Under the pieces are notes generated by a model. It saw only the letters and a list, made by a program, of their open reading frames with translations, was not told the origin of the DNA and made no database searches. Of a DNA stretch of 64,000 nt, positions 56,238 to 64,000 are shown piece by piece. Position 1 is the first letter of the stretch, and every line of letters starts with the position of its first letter. The position numbers and the translations under genes are program-made. Source of the stretch: Cupriavidus sp. WGlv3 (GTDB lineage: Bacteria > Pseudomonadota > Gammaproteobacteria > Burkholderiales > Burkholderiaceae); the NCBI RefSeq assembly GCF_023952475.1, contig NZ_JALHRX010000003.1, positions 124,001 to 188,000 of the forward strand. Direction: 5' to 3'.

Positions 56238-58049
56238 ATGCCGCAAGACACCGCTAACACCGCTGACTCGGCTGGCCGTGCCGCCAGGCGCCTTGTCGCG
56301 CGCGCACCGGGCGTACTCGGGGCGCTGGTGCTGGCACTTGCCGCAGGTGCGGTCCAGGCCGCCTACAAGGTCGAGGTCGAAGCGCCCAAGCCGATCCGCG
56401 AGATGCTCGAGGAGCACCTCGACCTGGCCCGTTACAAGGACCGCACCGACCTGTCGCAGGACCAGTTCGACTACATGGTCGAGACCGTCGGCGAGCAGGT
56501 GCGGGCCTTCGCCTCCACCGAAGGCTATTTCGATCCGACCACCACTACCCGCGTCGAGGGCGAAGGGGACAAGCGCGTGGTCCATGTGATGGTCGACCCC
56601 GGCGCGCGCACGCTGATCCGCAACGTCGACCTGCAGGTGACCGGCCCGGCCGCGACCCAGTCGCCCGAACAGGTGGCGGAGATGAAGGCCAAATGGGGCC
56701 TGCCCGCGGGCGAGCCGTTCCGCCAGAACGACTGGGACAAGGCCAAGGAAGACGCGCTGGTGACGCTGCAGAGCCACACCTACTACGGCGCGCGGCTGGC
56801 CGCGTCGCAGGCGCGGGTCGAGCCGGACGAACTGCGCGCGGACCTGTCGGCGCATTACGTCAGCGGCCCGGCCTACCGTTTGGGCGCGCTCAAGGTCACG
56901 GGCACGCGCCGCTACCCGGAACAGATCATCGTCAACGTCAACCCGCTCAACGAAGGCGAGCCGTACCGGGTGGAGCGGCTGCTGGAGCTGCAGCGCGCGA
57001 TCCAGAACCAGCCGTATTTCTCGAACGTGCAGGTCGACCTGGAGCCGCCGCCGGATGCCGAGCAGGCGCCCGACGGCGTGGTCACCGCGCCGGTATCGGT
57101 GCGCGTGCGCGAATATCCGGTGCACCGGCTCAACAGCGGTGTCGGCTTTACCACCGATACCGGGGCGCAGGTCGAAGGGCGCTACTCCTACTACAATCTG
57201 TTCAACCGCGCCTGGACCTTCGATTCGCAGGCGCGCATCGAGCAGAAGCGTTCCTACCTGTTCGCCGAGGCGGCGATGCCGCCGTCGCGCGGTGCCTACC
57301 GCAACAGCGTCTACAGCAGCTACGAGCGCACCATCGACATCGAGAACACCGACACCACCAGCCTGCGCGCGGGCCTGAAGCGCTCGCGCTCGCGCGAGAA
57401 GTACGACGTCACCACGTCGCTCGACTTCTACTATGACAAGCTGCTGCCCGAGGGCCAGGCCGCCCAGATCAGCAAGGCGCTGGTGCCGGCCTTCGCCTGG
57501 ACCCGGCGCGATGTCGACAACCCGGTGTTCCCGCGCCGCGGCAACGTGATCAACACCCAGATCGGCGTGGCCGCCAAGAACGTGCTCAGCGACGCCACCT
57601 TCCTGCGGCTGTACGGCCGGATCCGCCAGTACGTGCCGGTCGGCAAGCGCGACCTGGTGGTGGCGCGGCTGGAGCTGGGTGCCAACGTCACCGGCGACAG
57701 TGCCAGCCAGATCCCGGCGACGCTGCGCTTCCGCGCCGGCGGCACCGATTCGATCCGTGGCTACACCTACCAGTCGATCGGCACGCCCAGCGGCGCCAGC
57801 GTGCTGCCGGCCAAGTACCTGGCCACCGGCAGCCTGGAGTACCAGTACTGGTTCAAGCCGGACTGGGGCGTGGCCGTGTTCTGGGATGCCGGCACCGCCG
57901 CCAACGACCTGCGTGGCGTGACCATCTACAACGGCGTGGGCATCGGCGTGCGCTGGCGCACGCCGGTAGGCCCGCTGCAGCTGGACGTGGGCTATGGCAT
58001 CCAGGAGCAGCAGTTCCGGCCGCATATCTCGCTGGGGGTGGCGTTCTGA
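56238..58049 (+). CDS. tamA: TamA-type outer-membrane assembly protein (Omp85 family)
   Basis: This 603-residue Omp85 protein works with TamB in outer-membrane assembly. A signal peptide covers about the first 43 residues (ending AGAVQA). POTRA domains follow (about 45-270), including YFDPTTTTRVEGEGDKRVVHVMVDPG and VTGTRRYPEQIIVNVN. The C-terminal 16-strand barrel contains FRAGGTDSIRGYTYQSIG, the conserved L6 RGY motif, and ends RPHISLGVAF with the aromatic terminal residue. ATG 56238 is used; a start at 56169 would lengthen the signal region unnecessarily. The stop overlaps tamB (TGATG). Confidence 0.92.
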   Translation: MPQDTANTADSAGRAARRLVARAPGVLGALVLALAAGAVQAAYKVEVEAPKPIREMLEEHLDLARYKDRTDLSQDQFDYMVETVGEQVRAFASTEGYFDPTTTTRVEGEGDKRVVHVMVDPGARTLIRNVDLQVTGPAATQSPEQVAEMKAKWGLPAGEPFRQNDWDKAKEDALVTLQSHTYYGARLAASQARVEPDELRADLSAHYVSGPAYRLGALKVTGTRRYPEQIIVNVNPLNEGEPYRVERLLELQRAIQNQPYFSNVQVDLEPPPDAEQAPDGVVTAPVSVRVREYPVHRLNSGVGFTTDTGAQVEGRYSYYNLFNRAWTFDSQARIEQKRSYLFAEAAMPPSRGAYRNSVYSSYERTIDIENTDTTSLRAGLKRSRSREKYDVTTSLDFYYDKLLPEGQAAQISKALVPAFAWTRRDVDNPVFPRRGNVINTQIGVAAKNVLSDATFLRLYGRIRQYVPVGKRDLVVARLELGANVTGDSASQIPATLRFRAGGTDSIRGYTYQSIGTPSGASVLPAKYLATGSLEYQYWFKPDWGVAVFWDAGTAANDLRGVTIYNGVGIGVRWRTPVGPLQLDVGYGIQEQQFRPHISLGVAF

Positions 58050-61000
58050 TGAACGTGCACGACCTGCCTTCCGTGCCCGGCGGCGGCGATGCCGCGCCGC
58101 CGCCCGCCGGTCCGGCACCGCGCAAGCGCCGGCGGCTGTGGCGCGCGCTGGGCTGGCTGGCCGGCATCCTGCTGTTGCTGGTGGTGGTGCTGGCGGCCGC
58201 CGGCGTGGCGGCGCTGCGCACCGAAACCGGCACGCGCCACCTGTGGACGCTGGCCACGCGGCTGTCGGCCGGCATGCTCAGCGGCCAACTCGAAGGCGGC
58301 ACCGTGGCGCACGGCCTGCGTTTGCGCGACGTGGTGTTCGCCAGCGGCCAGACGCGGGTCACGGTCGACCGCGTCGACGGCAGCTGGAACATGAGCTGGC
58401 AGCCGCGGCGGCTGCATGTGCAGTGGCTGCGCATCGGCAAGGCCGAAGTGCGGCTCGGGCCGTCGGAGCCCAGCACGGAACCGATGCAGAAGCCGGCTTC
58501 GCTCGAATTGCCGCTGGCCATCGATGTCGATACGCTGACGCTCGAGCGCCTGGTGCTGGTGCAGGGCCCGGCGCCCACGGCCGAGCCGATGGTGTTCGGC
58601 AACCTGGCCGGCGCGTTGCACAGCGACGGACAGCACCACCGTGTCAGCGTCGACAAGCTGGAAACGCCTTACGGCAAGCTCGCCGCCAACGCGCAGCTGG
58701 GCGCCGCCGCGCCGTTCGCGCTCAGCGCCGAAGCCTTGCTGGAAAGCAGCTGGCAGGACGAGGCCTTCGCCGTCAACGCCACCGCCAACGGCAATCTCGA
58801 TGCCTTGCGCGCAGAGCTGCAGGCCAGCGGCGATCGCATCCACCTGCGTGCCGGTGCCGACCTGACGCCGTTCGGCAAGGTGCCGTTCACGCACCTGCTG
58901 GTTGATGGCGACCGCATCAACCCGCGCCTGTTCAGCCCGTCGGCGCCGCACGCCAACCTGACCGTGCATGCCGAGCTGCGGCCGGTGGACGGCGTGGCGG
59001 CCGGCAGCAATGCGGCCGGGGCGGCAGCGGCCTCGGCGCCTGCGGCGCCAGCGCCGCCCGCCTCCGCGCCATCGGCAGCATCGGCGGCCTCTGCCCCTGC
59101 GGCCGCGCCGGCGCCGGCGCCGCTGGCGGTTGCGGGCGAGATCGAGATCCGCAACCTGGAGGCGGGCCCGCTCGACCGGGAGCGGTTGCCGGTGCAGTCG
59201 GTGCGCGCGCGCGTGGAACTGAGCGAGGCGGCGCAGACGGTGTCGGACCTGCGCGTGGCGCTGGCGGGCAAGGCCGAGATCGCCGGCAGCGGCTCGCTGC
59301 GCGGCGGCCGCGGCGGCTTCGACCTGGACGTGCGCAGGCTGGACCCGGCGGCGCTGCACGGCTCGCTGACCAGCGCCAGCCTGTCGGGCCCGGTGGTGGT
59401 CCGCCTCGAGCCGGGCCGCCAGAGCGTGGCGCTGGACCTGTCCGGCGGCCAGCTCAAGCTGTTTGCCGACGCCAGCATGGACGCCGAGACCGTGACCCTG
59501 GCCGCGCTGCGCGCCGTGGTCGGCACCGGCCTGCTGACCGCCGAGGGCAAGCTGGGGCTGAAGGACAGGCAGCCGTACAGCTTCAAGGGCAAGCTGTCGG
59601 CGTTCGATCCGTCGCGCCTGGCCAAGGTGGCCGCGGGCCGGATCAATGCGGATTTCAGCGCGACCGGCGAGCTCGCGCCGCAACTCGGCGTGGCGCTGGA
59701 CTTCGCCGTGCATGAAAGCGAATACGCGGGCCTGCCGATGACCGGCGGCGGCAAGCTGCGCCTGGCGGGCGAGCGGCTGCTGCCGAGCGAGGCCGCGCTC
59801 AGCATGGCCGGCAACCAGGCCAGCCTGCGCGGCAGCTTCGGCGCGCGCGGCGATGCGCTCAGGCTGGCGGTCGACGCGCCGCAGCTGGAGCGCCTGAAGT
59901 TCGGTGTGGCCGGCCAGCTCAAGCTCGACGCCACCATCACCGGCACCCTGAAGAAGCCCGAGGTGGTGGCCGACTACAACGCGCAAACGCTGGAAATGGG
60001 CCCGCACAAGTTGGCCAGCGCCAGCGGCCGCGCCGAGATCCGCGGCGGGCTCGACGGCCCGCTGTCGGTGCAGCTGGCGGCGCGCGGCTACCGCGGCCCG
60101 CACGCCACCCTCGCCACGCTCGACGCCACCCTCAACGGCACCCAGGCCAGCCACGCCTTCGACGTCAAGGCGGCCGGCAGCCTGAACCAGCGCCCGCTGC
60201 AGCTGGCGCTGGCGGGGCAGGGCGCGTGGCGCGGCCAGGACGGCTGGAACGGCACCATCCGCACGCTCGAAGAGCGCGGCACCGTCAACCTGCGCCTGGC
60301 TGCGCCGACACAGCTGCTGGTGGCCGACCAGCGCGTGCGCCTGGGCGCCACACGCCTGCTGCTGGACCGCGCCACGCTGGCGATCGACAGCCTCGACTGG
60401 GACCACGGCCGCATCCGCAGCGCCGGCAGCCTCGACGGCCTGCAGGTGGGGCGCGTGCTGGAGCTGATGGAAACCATCACCGGCGAGCGCCCGCCGGTGC
60501 GCTCCGACCTGGTCATCGACGGCCGCTGGAATCTGGCGCTGGCCGAGACCGCCGCCGGCTTTGCGGAACTGCGCCGGCGCAGCGGCGACCTTTCGGTCAA
60601 CGCGGGCCGGGGCTTCACCACGCTCGGCCTGGGCGAGACCAGCCTGCGCGCCGACGCCGGCGGCAACCGCATCGCGCTGCGCGGCGGCATGGTGTCGGGC
60701 CGCATCGGCAAGGTGGTGGTCGATGCCTCTGCCGGGCTGGTGCAGGAGCAGGGGCTGCAGACCGTGGGCCCGGCCTCGACGCTGGGCGGCACCGTCACCG
60801 TCGACGTGCCGCGGCTCAAGTCGCTGGAAGCGCTGACCGGCCCGCAATACGCCTTCGACGGCCGCCTGGCCGCGGCGATGCGGCTGGCCGGCACGGTGGC
60901 GGCGCCGCTGCTGACCGGCACCATCAACGGCGACAACCTCGCGGTCACGCTGTACGACCAGGGGCTGCGCCTGACCGACGGCACCGTGCGCGTGGTGCTG

Positions 61001-62215
61001 GACCAGAACACGGTCGAGCTCAGGCAGGTGGAATTCCATGGCGGCGAGGGCAAGCTCACCGCCACCGGCAACGTCAAGCTGGGCGAGGCCGATCCCAACC
61101 TGACCGGCCGCATCGTCGCCGACAAGCTGCAGCTGTTCGCCAGCCCGGAACGCACCCTGGTGGTGTCGGGCGATGCCAGCATCGCCAACGAGAACAAGCA
61201 GGTGGTGATCCGCGGCAAGTTCCGCGTCGACCGCGGCCTGTTCGACCTGCCCAAGGCCGGCGCGCCGGTGCTGGGCGACGATGTCGTGGTGATCCGGCGC
61301 AAGGACCAGCGCGCGGTCAAGACCGCGGCCACGCCGGTGCCGGAAAGCAAGCCCGCCAGCCGCTTCAGCCCGGTGATCGACCTGACCGTCGACCTCGGCA
61401 ACAACTTCCGCTTCCGCGGTGCCGGCGCCGACCTGCTGCTGGCCGGGCAGATGGGCGTGAAGAGCGAACCGCTGGCGCCGATGAAGGCCACCGGCACGGT
61501 GCGCGTCACCGACGGCACCTACGAGGCCTTCGGCCGCAAGCTGGACATCGAACGCGGCATCATCAATTTCAATGGGCCGATCGACAACCCGAACATGAAC
61601 ATCCGCGCCATGCGCCGCAACCAGGAGGTCGAGGCCGGCGTCGAGGTCACCGGCACGGTGCGGCTGCCGCGCGTGCGGCTGGTGTCGGAGCCCAATGTGC
61701 CCGACGAGGACAAGCTGTCGTGGCTGATGTTCGGCTACGGCGCCGAAAGCGCCGGCGCCGGCCAGCAGCGCCAGCTGAGCGGCTCGGCGCTGGGCGGCGC
61801 CGCGCTGGGGCTGATCGGCGGCAGGGCCGGCAAGGGCATCGTCTCGCATTTCGGCATCGACGAATTCTCGATCGGCCCCAGCACCGCGGGCCTGAACGAC
61901 CAGCAGGTGGTCAGCATGGGCAAGGCCATCACCGACCGCATGTCGGTCGGCTACGAGCAGAGCCTGACCTCGGCCTCGAACGTGGTGAAGCTGACCTGGC
62001 AGTTCTCGCGGCGCTGGTCGCTGATTGCCAAGGGCGGTTCCATCAACGGTTTGTCGGTCTTGTTCAATCGCCGCTTCGACACCTGGGCCAACCTGTTCAG
62101 CGGGGCCCCGAATCGCGGCACCAGGAGGAGCCAGCAGGATGAAAGCCAGCCACTCGATCCCGAAAGCGCCGCACAGGCGGCCTCGGCCGTCATCGCCGAG
62201 CCGGTGCGCCGGTGA
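58049..62215 (+). CDS. tamB: TamB-type translocation and assembly module protein
   Basis: This 1388-residue AsmA-like bridge protein probably carries phospholipids or helps barrel assembly between membranes. It has an N-terminal cytoplasmic tail and one transmembrane helix (about 30-52: LGWLAGILLLLVVVLAAAGVAAL), then a long beta-taco body. The C-terminal DUF490/TamB domain ends in LTSASNVVKLTWQFSRRWSLIAKGGSINGLSVLFNRRFDTW. An alanine/proline-rich stretch at about 316-362 interrupts the body. The 4.2-kb gene is intact and coupled to tamA. Confidence 0.94.
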   Translation: MNVHDLPSVPGGGDAAPPPAGPAPRKRRRLWRALGWLAGILLLLVVVLAAAGVAALRTETGTRHLWTLATRLSAGMLSGQLEGGTVAHGLRLRDVVFASGQTRVTVDRVDGSWNMSWQPRRLHVQWLRIGKAEVRLGPSEPSTEPMQKPASLELPLAIDVDTLTLERLVLVQGPAPTAEPMVFGNLAGALHSDGQHHRVSVDKLETPYGKLAANAQLGAAAPFALSAEALLESSWQDEAFAVNATANGNLDALRAELQASGDRIHLRAGADLTPFGKVPFTHLLVDGDRINPRLFSPSAPHANLTVHAELRPVDGVAAGSNAAGAAAASAPAAPAPPASAPSAASAASAPAAAPAPAPLAVAGEIEIRNLEAGPLDRERLPVQSVRARVELSEAAQTVSDLRVALAGKAEIAGSGSLRGGRGGFDLDVRRLDPAALHGSLTSASLSGPVVVRLEPGRQSVALDLSGGQLKLFADASMDAETVTLAALRAVVGTGLLTAEGKLGLKDRQPYSFKGKLSAFDPSRLAKVAAGRINADFSATGELAPQLGVALDFAVHESEYAGLPMTGGGKLRLAGERLLPSEAALSMAGNQASLRGSFGARGDALRLAVDAPQLERLKFGVAGQLKLDATITGTLKKPEVVADYNAQTLEMGPHKLASASGRAEIRGGLDGPLSVQLAARGYRGPHATLATLDATLNGTQASHAFDVKAAGSLNQRPLQLALAGQGAWRGQDGWNGTIRTLEERGTVNLRLAAPTQLLVADQRVRLGATRLLLDRATLAIDSLDWDHGRIRSAGSLDGLQVGRVLELMETITGERPPVRSDLVIDGRWNLALAETAAGFAELRRRSGDLSVNAGRGFTTLGLGETSLRADAGGNRIALRGGMVSGRIGKVVVDASAGLVQEQGLQTVGPASTLGGTVTVDVPRLKSLEALTGPQYAFDGRLAAAMRLAGTVAAPLLTGTINGDNLAVTLYDQGLRLTDGTVRVVLDQNTVELRQVEFHGGEGKLTATGNVKLGEADPNLTGRIVADKLQLFASPERTLVVSGDASIANENKQVVIRGKFRVDRGLFDLPKAGAPVLGDDVVVIRRKDQRAVKTAATPVPESKPASRFSPVIDLTVDLGNNFRFRGAGADLLLAGQMGVKSEPLAPMKATGTVRVTDGTYEAFGRKLDIERGIINFNGPIDNPNMNIRAMRRNQEVEAGVEVTGTVRLPRVRLVSEPNVPDEDKLSWLMFGYGAESAGAGQQRQLSGSALGGAALGLIGGRAGKGIVSHFGIDEFSIGPSTAGLNDQQVVSMGKAITDRMSVGYEQSLTSASNVVKLTWQFSRRWSLIAKGGSINGLSVLFNRRFDTWANLFSGAPNRGTRRSQQDESQPLDPESAAQAASAVIAEPVRR

Positions 62216-62222
62216 ATTTGCT

Positions 62223-62822
62223 GTGACCGTTCGCCCTTCGACCTTTGCCGCGTCGCCGCGACGCCTTGCCGCCATGGGACTGATTGCCTCGATGCTTGCG
62301 CTGTTCGGCTGCGACCAGCAGAAGGTCGACGAAGCCATGAAGAAGGCGGGCGAGACAGCGCGCAACACCTGGAACGCGATCAAGCCCGACAGCGAGCTGT
62401 TCAAGGGCATCGTACCGGGCCAGTCGACCGAGGAAGAGCTGCGCCGCCAGGCCGGCAAGCCCGAGATCGTCTGGGAAGAGGCCGACGGCGGGCGCCGGCT
62501 GGAATACCCGCGCGGCCCCGAGGGCACCACCACGTGGATGGTCACCATCGGCGCCGACGGCAAGGTGGCGAAGATCGAGCAGGTGCTGTCGGCCGAGAAT
62601 TTCGCGCGCGTGCGCGCTGGCATGAGCAAGGACGACATCCGCCGCCTGCTGGGCAAGCCCACCAGGGTGGAGGCATTCGCGCTGAAGAAGGAAGAGGTGT
62701 GGGGCTACCGCTGGATGGAAACCTCGACCGACAAGGCCTTCTTCAACGTGCATTTCAACAGCGACGGCAGCGTCACCACCACCTCGCGCAGCGACGATCC
62801 GTCGCGCATGCAGGGCGGCTGA
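62223..62822 (+). CDS. BamE/SmpA-like lipoprotein with two tandem repeats
   Basis: This 199-residue predicted lipoprotein starts at a GTG 8 bp after tamB. The signal peptide (ASPRRLAAMGLIASMLALFGC) places the lipid-bearing cysteine at 30. The mature part contains two similar BamE-like units: FKGIVPGQSTEEELRRQAGKP with ...VTIGADGKVAKIEQVL (about 60-122), and RVRAGMSKDDIRRLLGKP with ...NVHFNSDGSVTTTSR (about 129-189). BamE itself has one unit. Placement after tamAB suggests a role in the same outer-membrane machinery; inferred. An internal ATG at 62274 is an alternative start but shortens the signal peptide. Confidence 0.82.
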   Translation: MTVRPSTFAASPRRLAAMGLIASMLALFGCDQQKVDEAMKKAGETARNTWNAIKPDSELFKGIVPGQSTEEELRRQAGKPEIVWEEADGGRRLEYPRGPEGTTTWMVTIGADGKVAKIEQVLSAENFARVRAGMSKDDIRRLLGKPTRVEAFALKKEEVWGYRWMETSTDKAFFNVHFNSDGSVTTTSRSDDPSRMQGG

Positions 62823-62869
62823 CGCAGTTGGCCGGGCCCGGCGGCCCGCGCCTGCCTGCCGTCGGCCTT

Positions 62870-62885
62870 CAGTAAAGCTTTACTG
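62870..62885. repeat. 16-bp perfect palindrome at a convergent gene junction
   Basis: CAGTAAAGCTTTACTG spans the stop codon of the ABC ATPase gene, 47 bp after the BamE-like gene ends. It lacks a T-run, so it is not a standard terminator. Confidence 0.5.
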
Positions 62886-63845
62886 CAGCAGGTGGCAGGC
62901 GGCCTGGTGCGCCGGCATGGCAGCGCCGGCGGCCGGGTCGAGCCGCCGCATCGGCGGCACCTCCGTCGCGCACGCCGGCAGCGCGCGCGGGCAGCGCGGA
63001 TGGAACTTGCACCCCGGCGGCGGGTGCAGCGCCGAGCCGATATCGCCCAGGATCAGGCCTTCGGCGGGCTGGTGGTCCGGATCGGGCCGCGGCGCCGAGC
63101 CCAGCAGCGCCTGGGTATAGGGATGGCGCGGCGCGCCGAAGACCGCGGCGCTGGGCCCGCTTTCCGCCATATTGCCCAGGTACATCACGCCCACCGCCGA
63201 GCTGAAATGCTCCACCAGCGCCAGGTCATGGGCGATCACCACGTAGGCCAGCCCGAAGCTGCGCTGGATCTCCACCAGCAGGTTGACGATCTGCGCGCGG
63301 ATCGACACATCCAGCGCCGAGGTCGGCTCGTCCAGCACCAGCAGCCGCGGTTGCAGCGCCAGCGCGCGCGCCACCGCGATGCGCTGGCGCTGGCCGCCGC
63401 TGAACTCGTGCGGGTACAGGTCGAGCGCGCCGGGCGGCAGGCCGACGATCTCCAGCAGCTCCAGCAGCCGGGCCCGCAGCGCGGCGCGGTTGCCGCCCTG
63501 GCCGTGCGCCAGCAGCGGCTCGGCCAACAGCATGCTGACCTTCAGGCGCGGATTGAGCGACGACGACGGGTCCTGGAACACCGCCTGCACCTGGCGCCGG
63601 TAGGCCAGCACGCCCTTGCGGTCCAGCGCCAGCACGTCCCGGCCATCGAAGCGGATGGCGCCGGCGCTGGGGCGCTCGAGCAGCAGCAGCTGGCGCGCGA
63701 TGGTGGTCTTGCCGCAGCCGGACTCGCCCACCAGCGCGAAGGTCTGGCCGGCATCGACGGCAAAGCTGACGCCGTCGACGGCACGCACGGTGCCACCGCC
63801 GCGCGCGGGGAAATGCTTCTTCAGGTCTTGCACTTCAAGCAGCAT
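62880..63845 (-). CDS. Oligopeptide/dipeptide ABC transporter ATPase (DppF/OppF type)
   Basis: This 321-residue ATPase has Walker A ALVGESGCGKTTIARQLL near 40, Q-loop VFQDPSSSLNPRLKV, signature EFSGGQRQRIAVARAL, and Walker B LLVLDEPTSALDVS. The C-terminal oligo_HPY domain (HPYTQALLGSAP and PPGCKFHPRCPRALPAC) has the cysteines that ligate a cluster in this family. ATG 63845 gives the standard start; a longer frame to 63947 overlaps the upstream gene. It pairs with the partial ATPase gene 23 bp upstream. Confidence 0.92.
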   Translation of the reverse strand: MLLEVQDLKKHFPARGGGTVRAVDGVSFAVDAGQTFALVGESGCGKTTIARQLLLLERPSAGAIRFDGRDVLALDRKGVLAYRRQVQAVFQDPSSSLNPRLKVSMLLAEPLLAHGQGGNRAALRARLLELLEIVGLPPGALDLYPHEFSGGQRQRIAVARALALQPRLLVLDEPTSALDVSIRAQIVNLLVEIQRSFGLAYVVIAHDLALVEHFSSAVGVMYLGNMAESGPSAAVFGAPRHPYTQALLGSAPRPDPDHQPAEGLILGDIGSALHPPPGCKFHPRCPRALPACATEVPPMRRLDPAAGAAMPAHQAACHLLQ

Positions 63846-63868
63846 GGCGCCTCCTGGCTTGCGCGGTC

Positions 63869-64000
63869 TCAGCCGGCCGAGGCCAGCCAGCAGCTGACCT
63901 TGTGGCCGGACTCCAGTTCGATCTCGGGGGGATAGGCGTCGTCGCACAGCGGCTTGCGGTGCGGACAGCGCGCCGCGAAGCGGCAGCCGTGCGGCGGGTC
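63869..64000 (-). CDS. Oligopeptide ABC transporter ATPase, C-terminus only (5' part outside window)
   Basis: The last 43 codons of a second peptide-transport ATPase (DppD/OppD type) are visible. The end reads DPPHGCRFAARCPHRKPLCDD and then CW, the cysteine-rich oligo_HPY tail. The remainder lies beyond base 64000. Same strand and just upstream of the DppF-like gene, as in peptide transporter operons. Confidence 0.85.
   Translation of the reverse strand, partial: DPPHGCRFAARCPHRKPLCDDAYPPEIELESGHKVSCWLASAG

Noticed and set aside
57992-62662. 1556-codon minus-strand open frame across tamA/tamB
   Set aside because: It is antisense to two intact, family-matching genes. Its translation is Arg/His/Ala/Gln-rich without domains, the expected shadow of GC3-biased coding DNA.

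Overview
The window is 64 kb of high-GC, densely coded chromosome with third-position G/C throughout. Gene content and order point to a betaproteobacterium of the Burkholderiales, most likely Cupriavidus/Ralstonia. The pointers are DUF934-cysH in the cys cluster, DUF3460-scpA-panC, zapA-RNA-EVE, holC-DUF2486, Bug-type binding proteins and malonate genes. The genus is an inference from synteny; no search was run.

Layout. 1-4.6 kb: an aspartate-alanine exchange pair (aspT, aspD; aspD loses only its last few codons at the window edge) and an M48 lipoprotein. 4.6-6.4 kb: a small accessory islet on the 3' side of a tRNA-Leu(CAA) gene, with a brnTA toxin-antitoxin pair and an APH(3')-II-like aminoglycoside kinase. 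6.5-10.8 kb: hydrolase, 3-hydroxyisobutyrate-type dehydrogenase, orphan LivK-type binding protein and methyltransferase. 10.9-19.3 kb: sulfur assimilation (cysB divergent from a TauE exporter, then cysI-DUF934-cysH-cysD-cysN-cobA), ending in a repeat and a strong terminator. 19.3-29.8 kb: housekeeping and envelope genes (cbiX-like, lptG, lptF, pepA, holC, DUF2486, ilvD, lgt) and an M48/DUF898 pair. 30-36.5 kb: a malonate operon (GntR regulator, malonyl-CoA decarboxylase, Bug binding protein, enoyl-CoA hydratase, malonyl-CoA synthetase) behind a palindromic operator. 36.5-40 kb: SIMPL protein, second TauE, EVE protein, a probable 6S RNA, zapA and a ZapB-like protein. 40.1-52.6 kb: vitamin B12 uptake and late cobalamin synthesis. 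52.6-64 kb: a Fur-box-linked PepSY protein, panC, scpA, DUF3460, tamA-tamB with a BamE-like lipoprotein, and two peptide-ABC ATPases.

How they work together. The cys genes take sulfate through APS and sulfite to sulfide; cobA supplies the precorrin-2 needed for the siroheme of CysI. The malonate genes activate malonate to malonyl-CoA and decarboxylate it to acetyl-CoA. The B12 block imports corrinoids (BtuB, BtuF, BtuC, BtuD), adenosylates them (CobO), builds the aminopropanol arm (CobD, CbiB, CobQ) and attaches the lower ligand (CobU, CobT, CobS, CobC). Only the btuB-led arm carries a cobalamin riboswitch. TamA/TamB and LptF/LptG serve outer-membrane assembly.

There is no phage, transposase or CRISPR array. 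The least explained items are the GC-rich REPIN-like intergenic repeats, the M48/DUF898 pair, the tandem BamE-like lipoprotein behind tamAB, the Bug protein and hydratase inside the malonate operon, and the brnTA/aph islet.
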